Position numbers and translations under genes: made by a program | From: Oasisia sp. SBJ-2009 | Taxonomy: Eukaryota > Annelida > Polychaeta > Sabellida > Siboglinidae | NCBI GenBank assembly: GCA_964017155.1 | Contig: OZ024856.1 | Span: 2,937,701-3,001,700, forward strand | Direction of reading: 5' to 3' | Length of the DNA stretch: 64,000 nt | In this document: positions 11,172 to 21,759 of the stretch, piece by piece | Layout: each line of letters starts with the position of its first letter | Position numbering within the stretch: position 1 is the stretch's first letter | Notes under the pieces: generated by a model | Seen by the model: the letters and a program-made list of their open reading frames with translations, nothing else | What the model was told of the DNA's origin: nothing | Databases searched by the model: none

Positions 11172-14100
11172 ATAATGTTCTATTCCCACATGTGTCTACA
11201 TAACTTCTAAGCAGATGTTACCTCCGATTCGACCTCTTGAATACTTTCACCAGCAGAGGGCAGCATGCGCCACCCAATCAGTTCTATTGGTGTACCAGGT
11301 GTTGCTTCCAGCACGGGCCGTCCAGTGTCATCAAACATTCCCCGAACCTGACAAACACACAACACCATTCAACTGTTCTGCAGCTGTTAGTCTAAGTAAA
11401 TTGATAATAACTATTCATCCATTTATTTTAATTTATTTATTATTTTAATCAATATATTATCATTATTTTAATAAATTGCATAATTGTGCTTATTTATGTA
11501 TGTATTTTAATGGAACATAACTGTTTTTATTAGCAGGAATGATTCCATCTTTCAGCAAAGTATAAGCGTCTGTTTTATATTACTTTCATTTAATTGGAAT
11601 AACCATTATAAAGTGACCCAGAACAATTATTTGAATGGGGTGTTATAGAGTAAATATATTATTATTTCTCTGCTGCTGTAATGCAGTTTCTCAAGCTGGT
11701 GTCAGTGCACAATTTGGCATTTTAAATTAACGAGAGCGTATTCACGACACTGACAAGAACACAAATAGCTACAACTTATAGTTTGAGCAAACTGTACTAC
11801 AGATATTACTTCTATCCTGGCCAACAAAACATAATAAATATATTAACAATAATGAGTAATTGTACACACCAGCATCTGATGCTCACATAATTTTTAATGC
11901 AACTTAGCGTGCACTAGTGTAGATACGATTGTTTTGGTGGATAACAGAAGTAGCACAGAAATATCTTGTGTGTGTGTAGTAATCAATTGCTTTATTTGAA
12001 TTAGTTCATTATATTCTATCATCATGTATTCTAAATTTGATGTTTTTTTTACTAACTAGCAACGAATCCAGGTAACACGTGTTACAGTCAGCCATTGTCA
12101 GTCACGTACCTTGGCCCATGAGGCCCCCGCCACTAGATACGCCCCCTTCTTGAGGGTGCCACGCTGCACGAGAACTGTCGCCAGCTTCCTGAGCACAGTA
12201 AGATAGAATGAACTTTATTAATAATAATATAATCATATATTTGATTTAATATAGCACCACATCCAATTTAAAATTATTCGTGGCGCTTTACATACATTAA
12301 AATCCTAAAATACAAATACACGCCAGAAGAAAAACACACGGATATACAAGTGACATATATAAACAATTATAAAAAAATTAAACATATCAATATAATTAAT
12401 ATAATAAGCTTATTTAAGCTGAATGAAGGTATCTATGTATAATAAATGTATAAATAGGTTAAATAAAATATCGATAAAAGTACACAAACATTAAACTAAG
12501 CCGCGAGAACAGCCAGAAGAAAGGTGTCTTTAGGCGTGCCCTGAAGGTGGCTAAACAGGCAGATATCTTAATGTTATTAGGTAGAGCGTTCCATAATCCC
12601 CAAAAAGGAAATTAAAAGCCACCAGTCATAAAACACATGCATCCACTAAAACCATATAAACCATATAAAAAAAGAGTAAACAGTTACATAAAATAAAATA
12701 GACTATCAGGCATATGACTAATAATATTGATTTCTATTGAACAACTTATACTGATCAATTTATTTTATAACTGCATTTCTATTTTAACTTTTTTGAAAGG
12801 AGACCTCTAGACTAGTGAAGTGCACCTCTAGCTTTCTTAACAATCTTGACAAGCCTTCCACGCTTCGCTACATTACCTCCCCAACACACACAATAACCAG
12901 TAATTTCAGTAAATCATGTAGACATACACACAAACAGAAATAAATGTTATATTTCAGAAAACAATGTCCATATAAAAAGTAACCACATACACGCATCTAT
13001 AAAAATATATAAAAAAAAATTGAACCTGAATCCAGTAAAGCCATAGCATCGACATACAGCTTATATCAGGTAAATTCAACTCATTACGCAAAAAATATAC
13101 ATTCGCACAAATTTATATCAGCAGTACAGTGTAGTGAATAGTTGTGAACTAAGCCGCAGAACAAGAACACCTACCCCCGTCCCATGTCGTGCTTCGACTC
13201 GATGACAGTTCCCTCAACAAACCCAGCCGGGTCAGCCTTCACCTCCATGACCTCCGAGAGAGCAACGATCGCCTCCTCCAGCTGCTCCACGTTGTCTCCC
13301 TGGAGCCAGACACAATAAGTGGAGTCAAAGTCAAGATCTGCCCTACATTGGTAAGCTGTCGGAACAGTTGACTGGGATTTTCAAGTCCTGTAACACACCA
13401 GTGTACCACCAACCCATCAACACCCTGAGGTTCCTGCTGGTCAGGGTTGGCATTGATTTAATCAAATTGATAAAATCATCGATTAAATCATTGATTTAAT
13501 CAACATGAAAAAATCAAGATGTTGATTTTTTTGATTTTTTCAGATTATCTTAAATTTATACTTATGTTGCGTGCTACTGCAGGTTGATTTAACTGTACGT
13601 ATTTTTAAATAAAGTTTAAATTTGTACATAACAACTTTGCTTTAATTCTTTAGAAATGCTAATAATGAAATGTTCACCCTATTGGGTATATTATGATATT
13701 CCACGTTTATTTATTTTCCGAATTACTTATTATTTCTTATGATTGTCGAGAATGCTGAAAAAATCAAATAAATCGATTTAATCGAAAAAATCTGCTTTAT
13801 TCAATTGATTCTAAAAATCATGATTTATTCCAACCCTGCTGCTGGTGCACCTGAAAGACAAGACAGACAAAGTGGCAAAGTGTGGGTCGTATATGACATC
13901 CATTGCCCAGACTGCGACCAACACTACACGGGGACCAGTGAGACCACTGGACACACGAATTAAAGAATCTATCGTGTCACCAACCACTATCAGCAGTAAG
14001 CGAACACAAGTTGAACACAGACCAACAGTGTTCAATTAAGGATGAAAAAAATCCTAGACTTTGAAGAGAACTGGCACAGGAGAAAAATGAAAGAGGCCAT

Positions 14101-17100
14101 CAATGTACACAGGGGGAGGCCGTCTTTAAACACAGACATTCAACAAGAACTCCCACAGGTCACATTCCAGCTTGTGTCACATGATGTAAGTCATGTGACA
14201 TGACTGTGAAATTCAGTCTGCTGCTACTGCTGCTGCTGCTGCTGCTACTGCTGCTACTACTAATGCTTAAGAACAGTTAACGACGCAGAATGTTTCCTGT
14301 TGTTTGATGTACACCTGTAGACAGTGTGCCCAAACCTATATTTTCTTTCTATACTTGTACAAACCTTGAGTGCTGAGATTGGGATGGCCTGTACATCTCC
14401 GCCAAAGTCCTCCAATTGAATGCCATGCTGAAGTAGTGATTTCTTCACAAGGTCCTGAAGACAATCCCAACAATGTTCTAGTATACCTGCATCCAAACTG
14501 CACATATTCTTTAAGTACACTCTATGCATATTCTTTTAAACACAGGCCAATATAATACACTGGACGGCTTATGCGATGACTTGATACCCTGCATCAGTAA
14601 AGACTACCTACAACATTCATTCACCAGGATGACATCATAGTATCATTATTTCAATTTTCAAAAATAAATGTCCATTTACATTTATATACAGTTGTATGGG
14701 GAATTAACTAAAATGTATTGTAATATTTATTTAAGCATTTTGTGATTTTGTATATCTCGTAATGTACATAATATTTGTGTATACTGCATATGTCAACCAA
14801 TGTATAGACTTATTACTACAATCTTCTCTACAACATGTTTATGAATTACCAACTAAATTACTTTGTAAACATACTATTACTATTGTTAAACTATAATTAT
14901 CATATTCATGGCGGCTCATAGGGGTGACATTTAAATGCCTTAACAGCAGTCTTTTGACCCATTGTATCTCCTCATGTATATGTAATTATTGCTGTAATAA
15001 ACTTCAGTCAATTTAATTTTGGTTGTTACAGACTACAACTCAAGAACAGTATTAACATGTCCACTGGTAGAACTTTGCGAATATAAATGTTATACACACC
15101 ACATTCTGAGGGGCTTTGTCGACCTTGTTGAGTGCGACAATGACGGGAACTGAAAGAAAATAGACAAACAGCTTCTATCAATCCCCTATCAGTCACTTCA
15201 CCGATGAACAATTCAATCTTAAAGGGAAACAAAAGCAATCCTTCTGGGCCTAAGTGATAATACAAACACACCATTTTGCAACTGCAGTCAATGACAAAAT
15301 GCCAGCAGTGTAGTAGATGAACTTGTTGAACACTTGAATTTTAAACGCACAGCCACAAGTCTACTGGACACTGGTCACTGAACTGGGGACACTGGTCAAC
15401 TTTGTGCCTCTGTGGCACTCAGTAAACCATATATTTTGTGACCCAATAGTATCACAGACAGGCCAAAGCCAGATGAAAGCTCAGCATCATTGGTCAGCCA
15501 CCACTGGGAGCTGACGTTTCTCTAGAATAACCGAATAACCACTTCTGGGCAAATAACTGCTGCGATTGTAGCTGCCAATGGAGAGTTTGCATTAACACTC
15601 ATGTCTTCTGGCCCTAAATACATTCCGTTTCATGCTTAATATCACTGTCTGTGTACAAAGCCTGGTATATGTATCAGAAATCATAAAAACAGTTGCTATT
15701 TACTTCAATATACTTGAACCATCAAAGGTTATTTCTAATATCATTCACCCTGCAACAGAACCTTGCCGACTAGTCTGGCAACATTTGAGGTGTTCCAATC
15801 AGTGTCAATATTTTCAAAGACAAACAATAGAGGTACTTAATATAGCACTGCTTGGCTTAAAAGATTAACAATCAAAACACTTCAGAATGGCTAAAAAAAG
15901 CTAATACATAAAATAGTATCAAAATACAGCTAAAATAATGAATAAACAATACCAATACTGTAAAATATGAAGTAATGTCACTTATGTGTAGAAATATGTT
16001 TGCATCCTGGCAAGTACTCACAGGAAAAAGTCACATTTTTAGTTAATAAAAATGAGGAAGTCAGAGAAACGGTTTAGAAACAAAACTGCAAGTGCCAATG
16101 TTTACTTTGGAAGACGACTTGTCAAACATTAAGCTGGTTCTGCCTTGGAGGCAAAATTTCTGTCACAGTTTCTAGACCGATCAACGCACAAACCTTCAGC
16201 TTCCTGGGCATGCCTGATACATTCGACTGTTTGACCCATGACCCCGTCGTCAACGGCAACCACCAGCACTACGATGTCGGTGACATGTGCTCCCCTGGCA
16301 CGCATGGCCGAGAACGCTGCATGGCCCGGCGTGTCTAGGAAGGTGATCGTCTCACCAGACGCAAGTTGAACTGAATACACATATGAATCAGTTAGAGTAA
16401 ATCATGTTTTTTCTTCAGATTTGGTGTCACTGTAGGTATCCCTCAGATTTGAATAATGCATTCCATGTAAAAGAATGGAATTGCCTTGCCCCAATCCAAC
16501 ATTAATGACACTTGTAGAGCTTAAATGTAAGATCTGTGAGTGAACCACACAGCAATAGCTCTAAAACTAGATCAGCTACTGCGTAGTACTGTGACACATA
16601 TATTTAAACTGTGAAGAGCTACACAGTAACTTAACTGTATTTTCATAGTTCCAAACAGCATGTAATATGAAACCGTTACACCAAAATATCATTCACCTAT
16701 TGTGTTGTTTTGTAAAAATGCCTGTTTTTGGCAAGCGTGGTTAAAGAAGGGATAATTATTCAATGAATTAAAATGTGAGTAATGAAATACATTACTTGAC
16801 AGCACATTTTAGGTAGGACATGGTTGTATCTTGGCTACATTTGCATCTCCTCTACAATGATGCAATACACTCTACCTGCAAATATACAAGTCATCCAAAG
16901 ACAGTGGACAGGTACACTTGTACAGTGGACAGGTACACTTGTACAGTGGACAGGTACACTTGTACAGTGGACAGGTACACTTGTACAGTGGACAGGTGCA
17001 CTTGTACAGTGGACAGGTACACTTGTACAGTGGACAGGTACACTTGTACAGTGGACAGGTACACTTGTACAGTGGACAGGTACACTTGTACAGTGGACAG

Positions 17101-19731
17101 GTACACCTGTACAGTGGACAGGTACACTTGTACAGTGGACAGGTACACTTGTACAGTGGACATGTACACTTGTACAGTGGACAGGTACACTTGTACAGTG
17201 GACATGTACACTTGTACAGTGGACAGGTACACTTGTACAGTGGACATGTACACCTGTACAGTGGACAGGTATACCTGTACAGTGGACAGGTACACCTGTA
17301 CAGTGGACAGGTACACCTGTACTGGAGTGTACCTGAGAATGCGCCTATGTGTTGAGTGATGCCACCAAACTCTCTGTCCACAACGTTTGTCTTCCTCAGC
17401 ATGTCCAGTAGTGTGGTCTTGCCGTGGTCAACGTGACCCATTACAGTGACCACAGGTGGCCGTCTGACCAGATCCTCTGGCTGGGGTGGTGGACTGTAAC
17501 AATGTAACAACAGCCATGTAGCACGACCACATACAACAACAACCTGATGTGACATCCATGCAACACAACTTCATGTAACAACGTCCATGTACCAATCTGA
17601 TACAACATCCATGTAACACAACATGGTGCAACACTAACAACCTCCACATAACTCAACCTGACATAAAGTTACCTCACTGTTTTCAAATGTCTACTGATAA
17701 CGCAGTAAATAAAGACGGTTCACTGGCCTACTTACCGTGGTTCCAAGTCCTTATTTTCTTTTACCACAGCCTTCTTCTTCTCCTTGAAGCGAAAGCGTAG
17801 CCCACTTTTGGCGATGATATCCTTCACTACGTGGAAGTTGTCGATCTCTGTCAAAACACATGGCATATTGGACCATATAATATTTCCTTTTGCAACTATT
17901 AAAAGGAGAGATAAACAGTAATTCTGTGCACAGAAAAAACATACTGCATTTGTTCTATTACGCATACTTACCCTAATAAACGTTTGTCGCCATTTCAGCA
18001 GGGTCTGACATCCAGCTATGTCAGACTATGACAAAAACATCATATCTCACAGCCATTATTTATTGTAATTACGTCCCTGTTAACCCATTCACATCAGAAA
18101 GTTCCATCATTTATTGTAATTGCATCCCTGTTAATCTGCAGCTTCTGTAGCCCTTTGACAATATTTACAATCACTCATACTTGGATGAATGAATCATTTC
18201 CAGACAATTTTATATTGTCATATGCCATTTGTCCAATTGTCCAAACACAATTTAATTTTATCAGCCCAGTGGTTAAGAAGCGTGTACCTCATAACTGTCA
18301 AAACTGTGGACGTTTGTAATGATACCTCATCTTGAGAAGCAGACAAAATAAGATCCCCTTATGGATCACCTGGCTGACGCTACAAATATGCAAGTACACT
18401 CACACTGAACTGAGAACTGTATCAAACTATGCTTTTCAATAAACTTACTTCAGTAGTTTGACTATTCAAGTATCTTAGAGCTAGATTTCTCAGAACTGCT
18501 TCTTTATTCAAGGGCAAAGATAAAACCTATATAGTGCATATAATTTTAGTTCTCCACTTTCATTTGGTACCAGTAAAAACTACAGCTGTACAATGAAACC
18601 AGTGCTACATGGTGGCAATAGCGACATGCATGAACCTGTGTACGAGTGTACGTCATTGTTATATGACAATTACCTGAGTCAGGGCTGTCATATTTGTCTG
18701 TGTACTGGATGTAAAGCATCACCTCGAAAACGTGATCTGAAACAAAAACAGCATGCAAAGTACATACTCTGTAGTGATACGAAGCTTGTGCAGTTAACCA
18801 CTACAGTCGTCAGTTAATTCCTGAAAATGATCATTTGTACCTGTTCATTTATTGTTGTTGTTGAATAAAACGATGGTAACATAGTTGACTCAATGGTAAC
18901 AGGGTTGACTGGATGGTAACAGAGTTGACTCGATGGTAACAGAGTTGACTCGATGGTAACAGAGTTGACTCGATGGTAACAGAGTTGACTCGATGGTAAC
19001 AGAGTTGACTCGATGGTAACATAGTTGACTCGATGGTAACAGAGTTGATTGGTGGCAACAGAGTTGACTTGATGGTAACAGAGTTGACTTGAACAAATTC
19101 TCGAGAAAACAGAAATGAGGATGTTGAGAAGAATAAAAGGAGTAACATTGAGAGACAGAGTAAAGAGTGTGGACATCGGAAAGGAGCTAGGTGTGAGTAG
19201 CATACAAGAGAAAATAACAGAAATGAGACTACGCTGGTATGGACACATGCAAAGAATGGAAGAAAACGAAGTGAGAGCAGTTGGTGACATGAGAGTGCCA
19301 GGAAAAAGGCCAAGGGGGAGACCAAGAGGGAGATGGATGGATGGCGTCCGAAGGGATATGCAGACACTGCGGATCACCCCGGAGGATGCGCAGGACAGAA
19401 GTACAGAACATTCTAGAAATCAAGAATTCGGGCTGCTGACCCCACCTAGTGGGAAAAGGCGAAGAAGAAGAATAAAATGTTCTTTTGTTCATCCTTTCAT
19501 TCATTCTTTTGTTTGTTCATTCATTCATATTTACTGCAATTTGACCCAATCATATCAGCAAGAATGCAGGCATTCACTAAGAATACTATATACAATATTA
19601 GCAGTAAGTCAAGTAACACTGCATGACATTTTCATTTATAAAACAATGCAGAATGTAGCTGTTTTTAACCATGAAATACTAATTGATTTCTGTAAATATT
19701 GCTGTAATTGAATTGTTTTAAGCAATGCAAT

Positions 19732-19829
<98 letters not shown>

Positions 19830-20594
19830 TATATATAAATAACCCATATATATATACCCATAATTGTAATAAACAGTCAAACTACTTATCATAAACATGT
19901 TACATATTTTAGTGATATTTGTGGACACTTTAACTCAGTTTAACTTTGCTAAGAAACTATGGGTTATTATAAATTCAGATTGTAGGTAAACCATAATCAC
20001 ACAAAATACATTCCCTCTCTGGAGAATATGATGAACCGGAATGGAAGCGCCAATATTCACTACAGTCACCAGTCACTACTCACCAACGCTTTTGCCCATG
20101 GCATCAGCTAGTTCCTGCACTGTGATGTTATCGTGGACTGGGACCACTTCTTTCGATTCTTTCAATCCCTTTGGTTTATACTGGATGGGTTTAAACTACA
20201 ACAAATGGTGAATCCCAAAATGCTGTAAAATATCAATATATATATATATATATACACACCTGTGTGTGTGTATGTGTGTGTGTGTGTGTGTGTGTCAGGG
20301 CTTTATGCAGGATAACATTATTGCCAGTCACACATGTTTTGGTGGGCACATGGATGTTAACTGATAAGCTAGTTTACAAACTTTCAAATTGTGCCCGATG
20401 ATCTGAAAACACACATATGACACCATTTACACTCACTTTCAAGGCATAACTAACAATATCTATAGTTTTGGAAGATTTTTTCTTGGCTCCTTCATTTTTT
20501 TACCTGTCCACAACCCGTCCATCATATTTTTACCTGTCCATATTTGTTTTTACCCGTCCAAATGATGGGTGGACGGGTCTCTACATAAAGCTAT

Positions 20595-20682
<88 letters not shown>

Positions 20683-21759
20683 TATCACTGTGTGTGTGTT
20701 TTATTTGTTCAATCAACTAACATATTTATTATTACTGGGCCACAACATTTGTAATTACAATTTATTGCTGCAATGAAAGAGTGACTTTGTAATATATTAA
20801 CTTAAATTGTTCCCATGTAGTCTAGCCAACCCTTTTTGTCAGGGTTGAGGAGCCTAGGAAAGTACAGACAATTTGTGCCAAGGAAGTCACTGAATTCTTT
20901 CCTCAAAAGTTTTCTCTCCCTTATAATTATTATCTATGGGAGTTTGTTTCTGAGGTACATGGTTAGTTAAAATTTAACCTTTTGTTGTTGAGAACTTTAG
21001 AAATGCAATGCATTGCTGTTGGTTAAATACTGGTCATTCTTCATACTAACAGTAACTAACTCTAGAATGATTGGTGTGAGTCAGTTGGCTCAGGGGTAGA
21101 GCTTCGGATTGCCAACTAAGAGAACCCGGGTTCAAACCTTGTGCTCCGGTAGCACATGTTGGGCAAATCTGTTCAATCTACATTGTTCACTCAGCTGTAA
21201 GAATGAGTACCTGGCTATAGACAATGGTAGATATTTGTATGACCAGTCTTCACACATAAATTGCAGCATGGGTTGATGCTTCCAGATAAGTTGAGATGGT
21301 GCTAGATTGAACAGGTCTGCCAGGGACTACCATAAAGTGGTTTGAGCAGTCCTAAAGACTGGATACTGCACTACACAAGAACTTACAATTTAAATCCATT
21401 ATTTAGTTGTCCATCATTGGGTCAGTTAATAAAATTCCATTTTTGGACTATGTCTATACCCTGGTCAGTAGTGGGCAGGCCAAGTTGTGAATAGTAGACC
21501 GAAGATTACTTACCAGTTTCTTTTTTGTATTCTTTCTCTTGCCAGCATATAATGCAGCTGATGAATGGACGAGTGCTACAGGCTGCTGTCTAATGAAGCA
21601 CCTCGGATACAGGTGAGATTGTGATCTATGGCTATGCAATGACAATGGTTGTTGATCGGCGGTTACGTAACTAGTTAACGAAGACGCAAACCGCTTCAGA
21701 CATGACATGTGAATCCGGTGCCTTATGCAAACAGTCATGTGGCTGGTGAGTATCTCCAT
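6406..21759 (-). CDS. MTIF2: MTIF2, mitochondrial translation initiation factor IF-2 (16 coding exons)
   Basis: GTPase that brings initiator fMet-tRNA to the mitochondrial ribosome and promotes subunit joining. The coding exons total 2189 nt; removing a 2-nt excess in the exon at 13175 gives 729 codons, i.e. 728 aa, against about 727 in human. The N-terminus (residues 1-82) is Arg/Ser/His-rich with very few acidic residues, as expected of a mitochondrial presequence. G1 GHVDHGKTT lies at about 197-205, G3 DTPGH at about 244, G4 NKVD at about 298 and G5 SAL at about 334, followed by domains II, III and IV. The C-terminus ends [15 protein letters not shown] then EWDIDF-stop. All exon phases agree except at the frame disruption. 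It is divergently arranged with PRORSD1. Assignment is by recalled similarity to vertebrate MTIF2. Confidence 0.97.
6838..7099. mobile_element. truncated copy of the CAGACATGGGGTCAAATAC element family
   Basis: Shares the GTGGTCACTGCCAGG and GCACTGTTGGGTGAA segments and the TACAAATxTATTTGACCCCA end with the full copies at 22818 and 25688. The left part is missing and the end is mutated to GACCCCACG. Lies in the last MTIF2 intron. Confidence 0.75.
7440..7580 (-). CDS. MTIF2: MTIF2 coding exon 15
   Basis: Reads [20 protein letters not shown] then [20 protein letters not shown], domain IV, the fMet-tRNA-binding barrel. Acceptor ttgttgtag. I placed the donor at gtaggt because it fits phase 1 of the last exon. 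Confidence 0.95.
8143..8307 (-). CDS. MTIF2: MTIF2 coding exon 14
   Basis: 55 codons: [20 protein letters not shown] then [20 protein letters not shown]. This is the end of domain III and the linker to C-terminal domain IV. Acceptor cccctgcag, donor gtgggt. Confidence 0.97.
8840..8894. repeat. near-perfect 25 bp palindrome
   Basis: Arms 8840-8864 and 8870-8894 (TTATTGTAGTATAAC.. against ..TTATACTACAATAA) differ at one position and are separated by about 5 bases. A rearranged relative with the same flank, including GGAGCCATGAA, occurs at 50764-50808 in inverted orientation, so this is part of a dispersed element. Confidence 0.8.
9308..9445 (-). CDS. MTIF2: MTIF2 coding exon 13
   Basis: Reads [20 protein letters not shown] then [20 protein letters not shown]. 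The KGDVDGS(V/I)EA signature belongs to IF2 domain III. Donor gtaggt, phase 1 at both ends. Confidence 0.97.
9485..10035 (-). mobile_element. 3' end of a non-LTR retrotransposon (reverse transcriptase C-terminus)
   Basis: The minus strand reads [20 protein letters not shown] then [20 protein letters not shown], a stop, then [20 protein letters not shown] and [13 protein letters not shown]. The LWWNY and (Y)NDVFR...SASxMF pattern is typical of the C-terminal part of animal LINE ORF2. An in-frame stop and the lack of an upstream RT core show it is dead. It sits in an MTIF2 intron in the gene's own orientation. Confidence 0.8.
10115..10435 (+). mobile_element. tRNA-derived SINE, copy 1
   Basis: The head has a polymerase III A box (GTGGCTCAGGGGTAGAGC) and a B box (GGGTTTGAATCC), followed by a body with TGAGTACCTG and a tail near TACTGCACTATATAAGAACT. 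Closely related to 21073-21390. Confidence 0.85.
10665..10896 (-). CDS. MTIF2: MTIF2 coding exon 12
   Basis: Starts [17 protein letters not shown]. It is a long, highly charged helical linker, likely coiled, ending [11 protein letters not shown], the first strand of domain III. Acceptor tactctgacag, donor gtgggg, phases 0 to 1. Confidence 0.93.
11107..11172. repeat. (TA)n(TG)n microsatellite
   Basis: About 26 TA units followed by TG units. Confidence 0.95.
11222..11347 (-). CDS. MTIF2: MTIF2 coding exon 11
   Basis: 42 codons: [20 protein letters not shown] then [20 protein letters not shown]. The GW...LPSAGE motif is typical of IF2 domain II. Acceptor gtttgtcag, donor gtaaca. Confidence 0.95.
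12110..12188 (-). CDS. MTIF2: MTIF2 coding exon 10
   Basis: 79 nt reading [20 protein letters not shown] then GASWAK, start of beta-barrel domain II. Acceptor ctgtgctcag, donor gtacgt, phases 2 to 0. Confidence 0.95.
12195..12620 (-). mobile_element. LINE/SINE 3'-tail-like repeat
   Basis: Reverse-oriented tail with AATAATAATAT, TATAGCACCAC and GGCGCTTTACA, then GGTAGAGCGTTCCATAATC. This resembles a common invertebrate tail-type repeat. Similar GCGCTATA-(ATT)n tails appear near 28380-28442, 31813-31880 and 59400-59478. Confidence 0.5.
13175..13301 (-). CDS. MTIF2: MTIF2 coding exon 9, with a 2-nt frame disruption
   Basis: The first part reads [14 protein letters not shown]; the second, in another frame, reads [16 protein letters not shown] then [12 protein letters not shown]. 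Both halves match IF2, and the splice junctions expect 125 nt, but 127 are present. The extra dinucleotide sits in the GA/CT run at 13256-13264. Read literally, the frame meets a stop a few codons later. This is a sequencing or assembly slip in a dinucleotide run, a polymorphism or a real lesion. The other 15 exons are intact. Confidence 0.9.
13344..13433 (+). mobile_element. Penelope-like element fragment, left half
   Basis: Reads [20 protein letters not shown] then NTLRFLL, the segment just before the GIY-YIG endonuclease in Penelope-like elements (compare the L-R-x-L-L-V-x-x-K-D-K motif). The reading frame is interrupted by the transposon inserted at 13442 and resumes at 13847. Antisense to MTIF2, within its intron 8. 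Confidence 0.75.
13442..13838. mobile_element. hAT-type MITE with perfect 8-bp target duplication
   Basis: 397 bp with terminal inverted repeats (CAGGGTTGGCATTGATT at the left; AATAAATCATG..., ending CCAACCCTG at the right). It is bordered on both sides by CTGCTGGT (13434-13441 and 13839-13846). CAG...CTG ends plus an 8-bp duplication are hAT hallmarks. No transposase is encoded. Confidence 0.93.
13847..14170 (+). mobile_element. Penelope-like element fragment, right half (GIY-YIG endonuclease and C-terminus)
   Basis: Continues [13 protein letters not shown], then after a 1-nt frameshift [20 protein letters not shown], the GIY-YIG-like motif with the Cys pair seen in Penelope elements. Further on comes [20 protein letters not shown] then [18 protein letters not shown], their usual C-terminal block. 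Frameshifts and stops make it inactive. Confidence 0.8.
14365..14454 (-). CDS. MTIF2: MTIF2 coding exon 8
   Basis: 30 codons: [18 protein letters not shown] then [12 protein letters not shown], ending in the G5 SAL element. Acceptor ttgtcttcag, donor gtttgt, phase 0 at both ends. Confidence 0.95.
14455..15102. other. MTIF2 intron 7, nothing recognised
   Basis: AT-rich intronic sequence without recognisable features apart from a (CTGCTA)n-like patch just below it at 14218-14260. Confidence 0.5.
15103..15149 (-). CDS. MTIF2: MTIF2 coding exon 7 (G4)
   Basis: A 47-nt exon reading (V)[15 protein letters not shown], containing the NKxD guanine-specificity motif. Acceptor ttttctttcag, donor gtggtg. 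The short length fits both flanking phases. Confidence 0.93.
15150..16193. other. MTIF2 intron 6, nothing recognised
   Basis: Intronic sequence; no repeat family or ORF with a recognisable product. Confidence 0.5.
16194..16370 (-). CDS. MTIF2: MTIF2 coding exon 6 (G3)
   Basis: Reads [20 protein letters not shown] then [25 protein letters not shown] is the G3 motif; its His is the catalytic residue in IF2/EF-Tu GTPases. Donor gtttgt, phase 1 at both ends. Confidence 0.97.
16911..17325. repeat. 21 bp minisatellite, about 20 copies, at the MTIF2 exon 5 donor
   Basis: The unit is GTACACTTGTACAGTGGACAG with a few C/T and G/T variants. 21 bp is a multiple of three, so every frame on both strands looks open; the ORFs of 140-227 residues here are artefacts. 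The array ends about 8 bases from the splice donor, whose own gtacac matches the unit. Confidence 0.95.
17333..17493 (-). CDS. MTIF2: MTIF2 coding exon 5 (P-loop)
   Basis: Carries [19 protein letters not shown], the G1 GTP-binding loop, and [11 protein letters not shown], the switch I/G2 segment. It ends at donor gtacac. A 21-bp minisatellite begins within a few bases of this donor. Confidence 0.97.
17736..17847 (-). CDS. MTIF2: MTIF2 coding exon 4
   Basis: Reads [20 protein letters not shown] then a Lys-rich linker [17 protein letters not shown]. Acceptor ttttgacag, donor gtaagt, phases 1 to 2. Confidence 0.93.
18674..18736 (-). CDS. MTIF2: MTIF2 coding exon 3
   Basis: 63 nt reading (D)[20 protein letters not shown]. 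It matches the human segment that follows the EELARAMEKN region. Acceptor gtttcag, donor gtaatt, phase 1 at both ends. Confidence 0.9.
18877..19092. repeat. 20 bp minisatellite, about 11 copies
   Basis: Unit GATGGTAACAGAGTTGACTC with minor variants. It ends directly against the retrotransposon fragment at 19095. Confidence 0.95.
19095..19475 (+). mobile_element. non-LTR retrotransposon 3' end
   Basis: Open frame [20 protein letters not shown] ... [20 protein letters not shown] ... [20 protein letters not shown]. This LRWYGH and RGRPxxRWxD block is the C-terminus of many animal LINE reverse transcriptases. It ends [13 protein letters not shown] followed by a short A-rich tail. The frame is intact over about 125 codons, so the insertion is relatively young or low in mutations, but it is 5'-truncated. 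Confidence 0.85.
19733..19842. repeat. (TA)n microsatellite
   Basis: More than 45 TA units, lightly interrupted at the right. Confidence 0.95.
20084..20195 (-). CDS. MTIF2: MTIF2 coding exon 2
   Basis: Reads [18 protein letters not shown] then [14 protein letters not shown], the start of the conserved N-terminal IF2 domain. Acceptor tttgttgtag, donor gtgagt, phases 0 to 1. Confidence 0.92.
20296..20595 (+). mobile_element. hAT-like MITE family CAGGGCTTTAT, copy 1
   Basis: Begins CAGGGCTTTATGCAGG and ends TCTACATAAAGCTATG, a ~16 bp imperfect inverted repeat. The right part has repeated CCGTCCA motifs and an ATGGGTGGACGGGT palindromic end. Full-length relatives lie at 47799, 55788 and 59475. 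Flanked by TG dinucleotides, so a duplication cannot be judged. Confidence 0.8.
20594..20694. repeat. (TG)n microsatellite
   Basis: About 40 TG units abutting the right end of the MITE. Confidence 0.95.
21073..21390 (+). mobile_element. tRNA-derived SINE, copy 2
   Basis: A box TTGGCTCAGGGGTAGAGC and B box GGGTTCAAACC, with body and tail as in the copy at 10115, including GGATACTGCACTA. Same orientation as copy 1. Confidence 0.85.
21514..21759 (-). CDS. MTIF2: MTIF2 coding exon 1 (mitochondrial presequence)
   Basis: Starts at the first ATG ([16 protein letters not shown]...), 82 codons, and ends KNTKKKL before gtaagt. Arg, His and Ser are frequent and the only acidic residue is Glu2, consistent with an import signal. 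Two further in-frame Met codons (residues 8 and 18) could serve as starts. I chose the longest because no stop-free extension lies upstream. Confidence 0.85.

Noticed and set aside
16820..17359. Repeat-protein ORFs on both strands ([14 protein letters not shown])
   Set aside because: Produced by a 21-bp minisatellite in an intron; all frames are open because the unit is a multiple of three.
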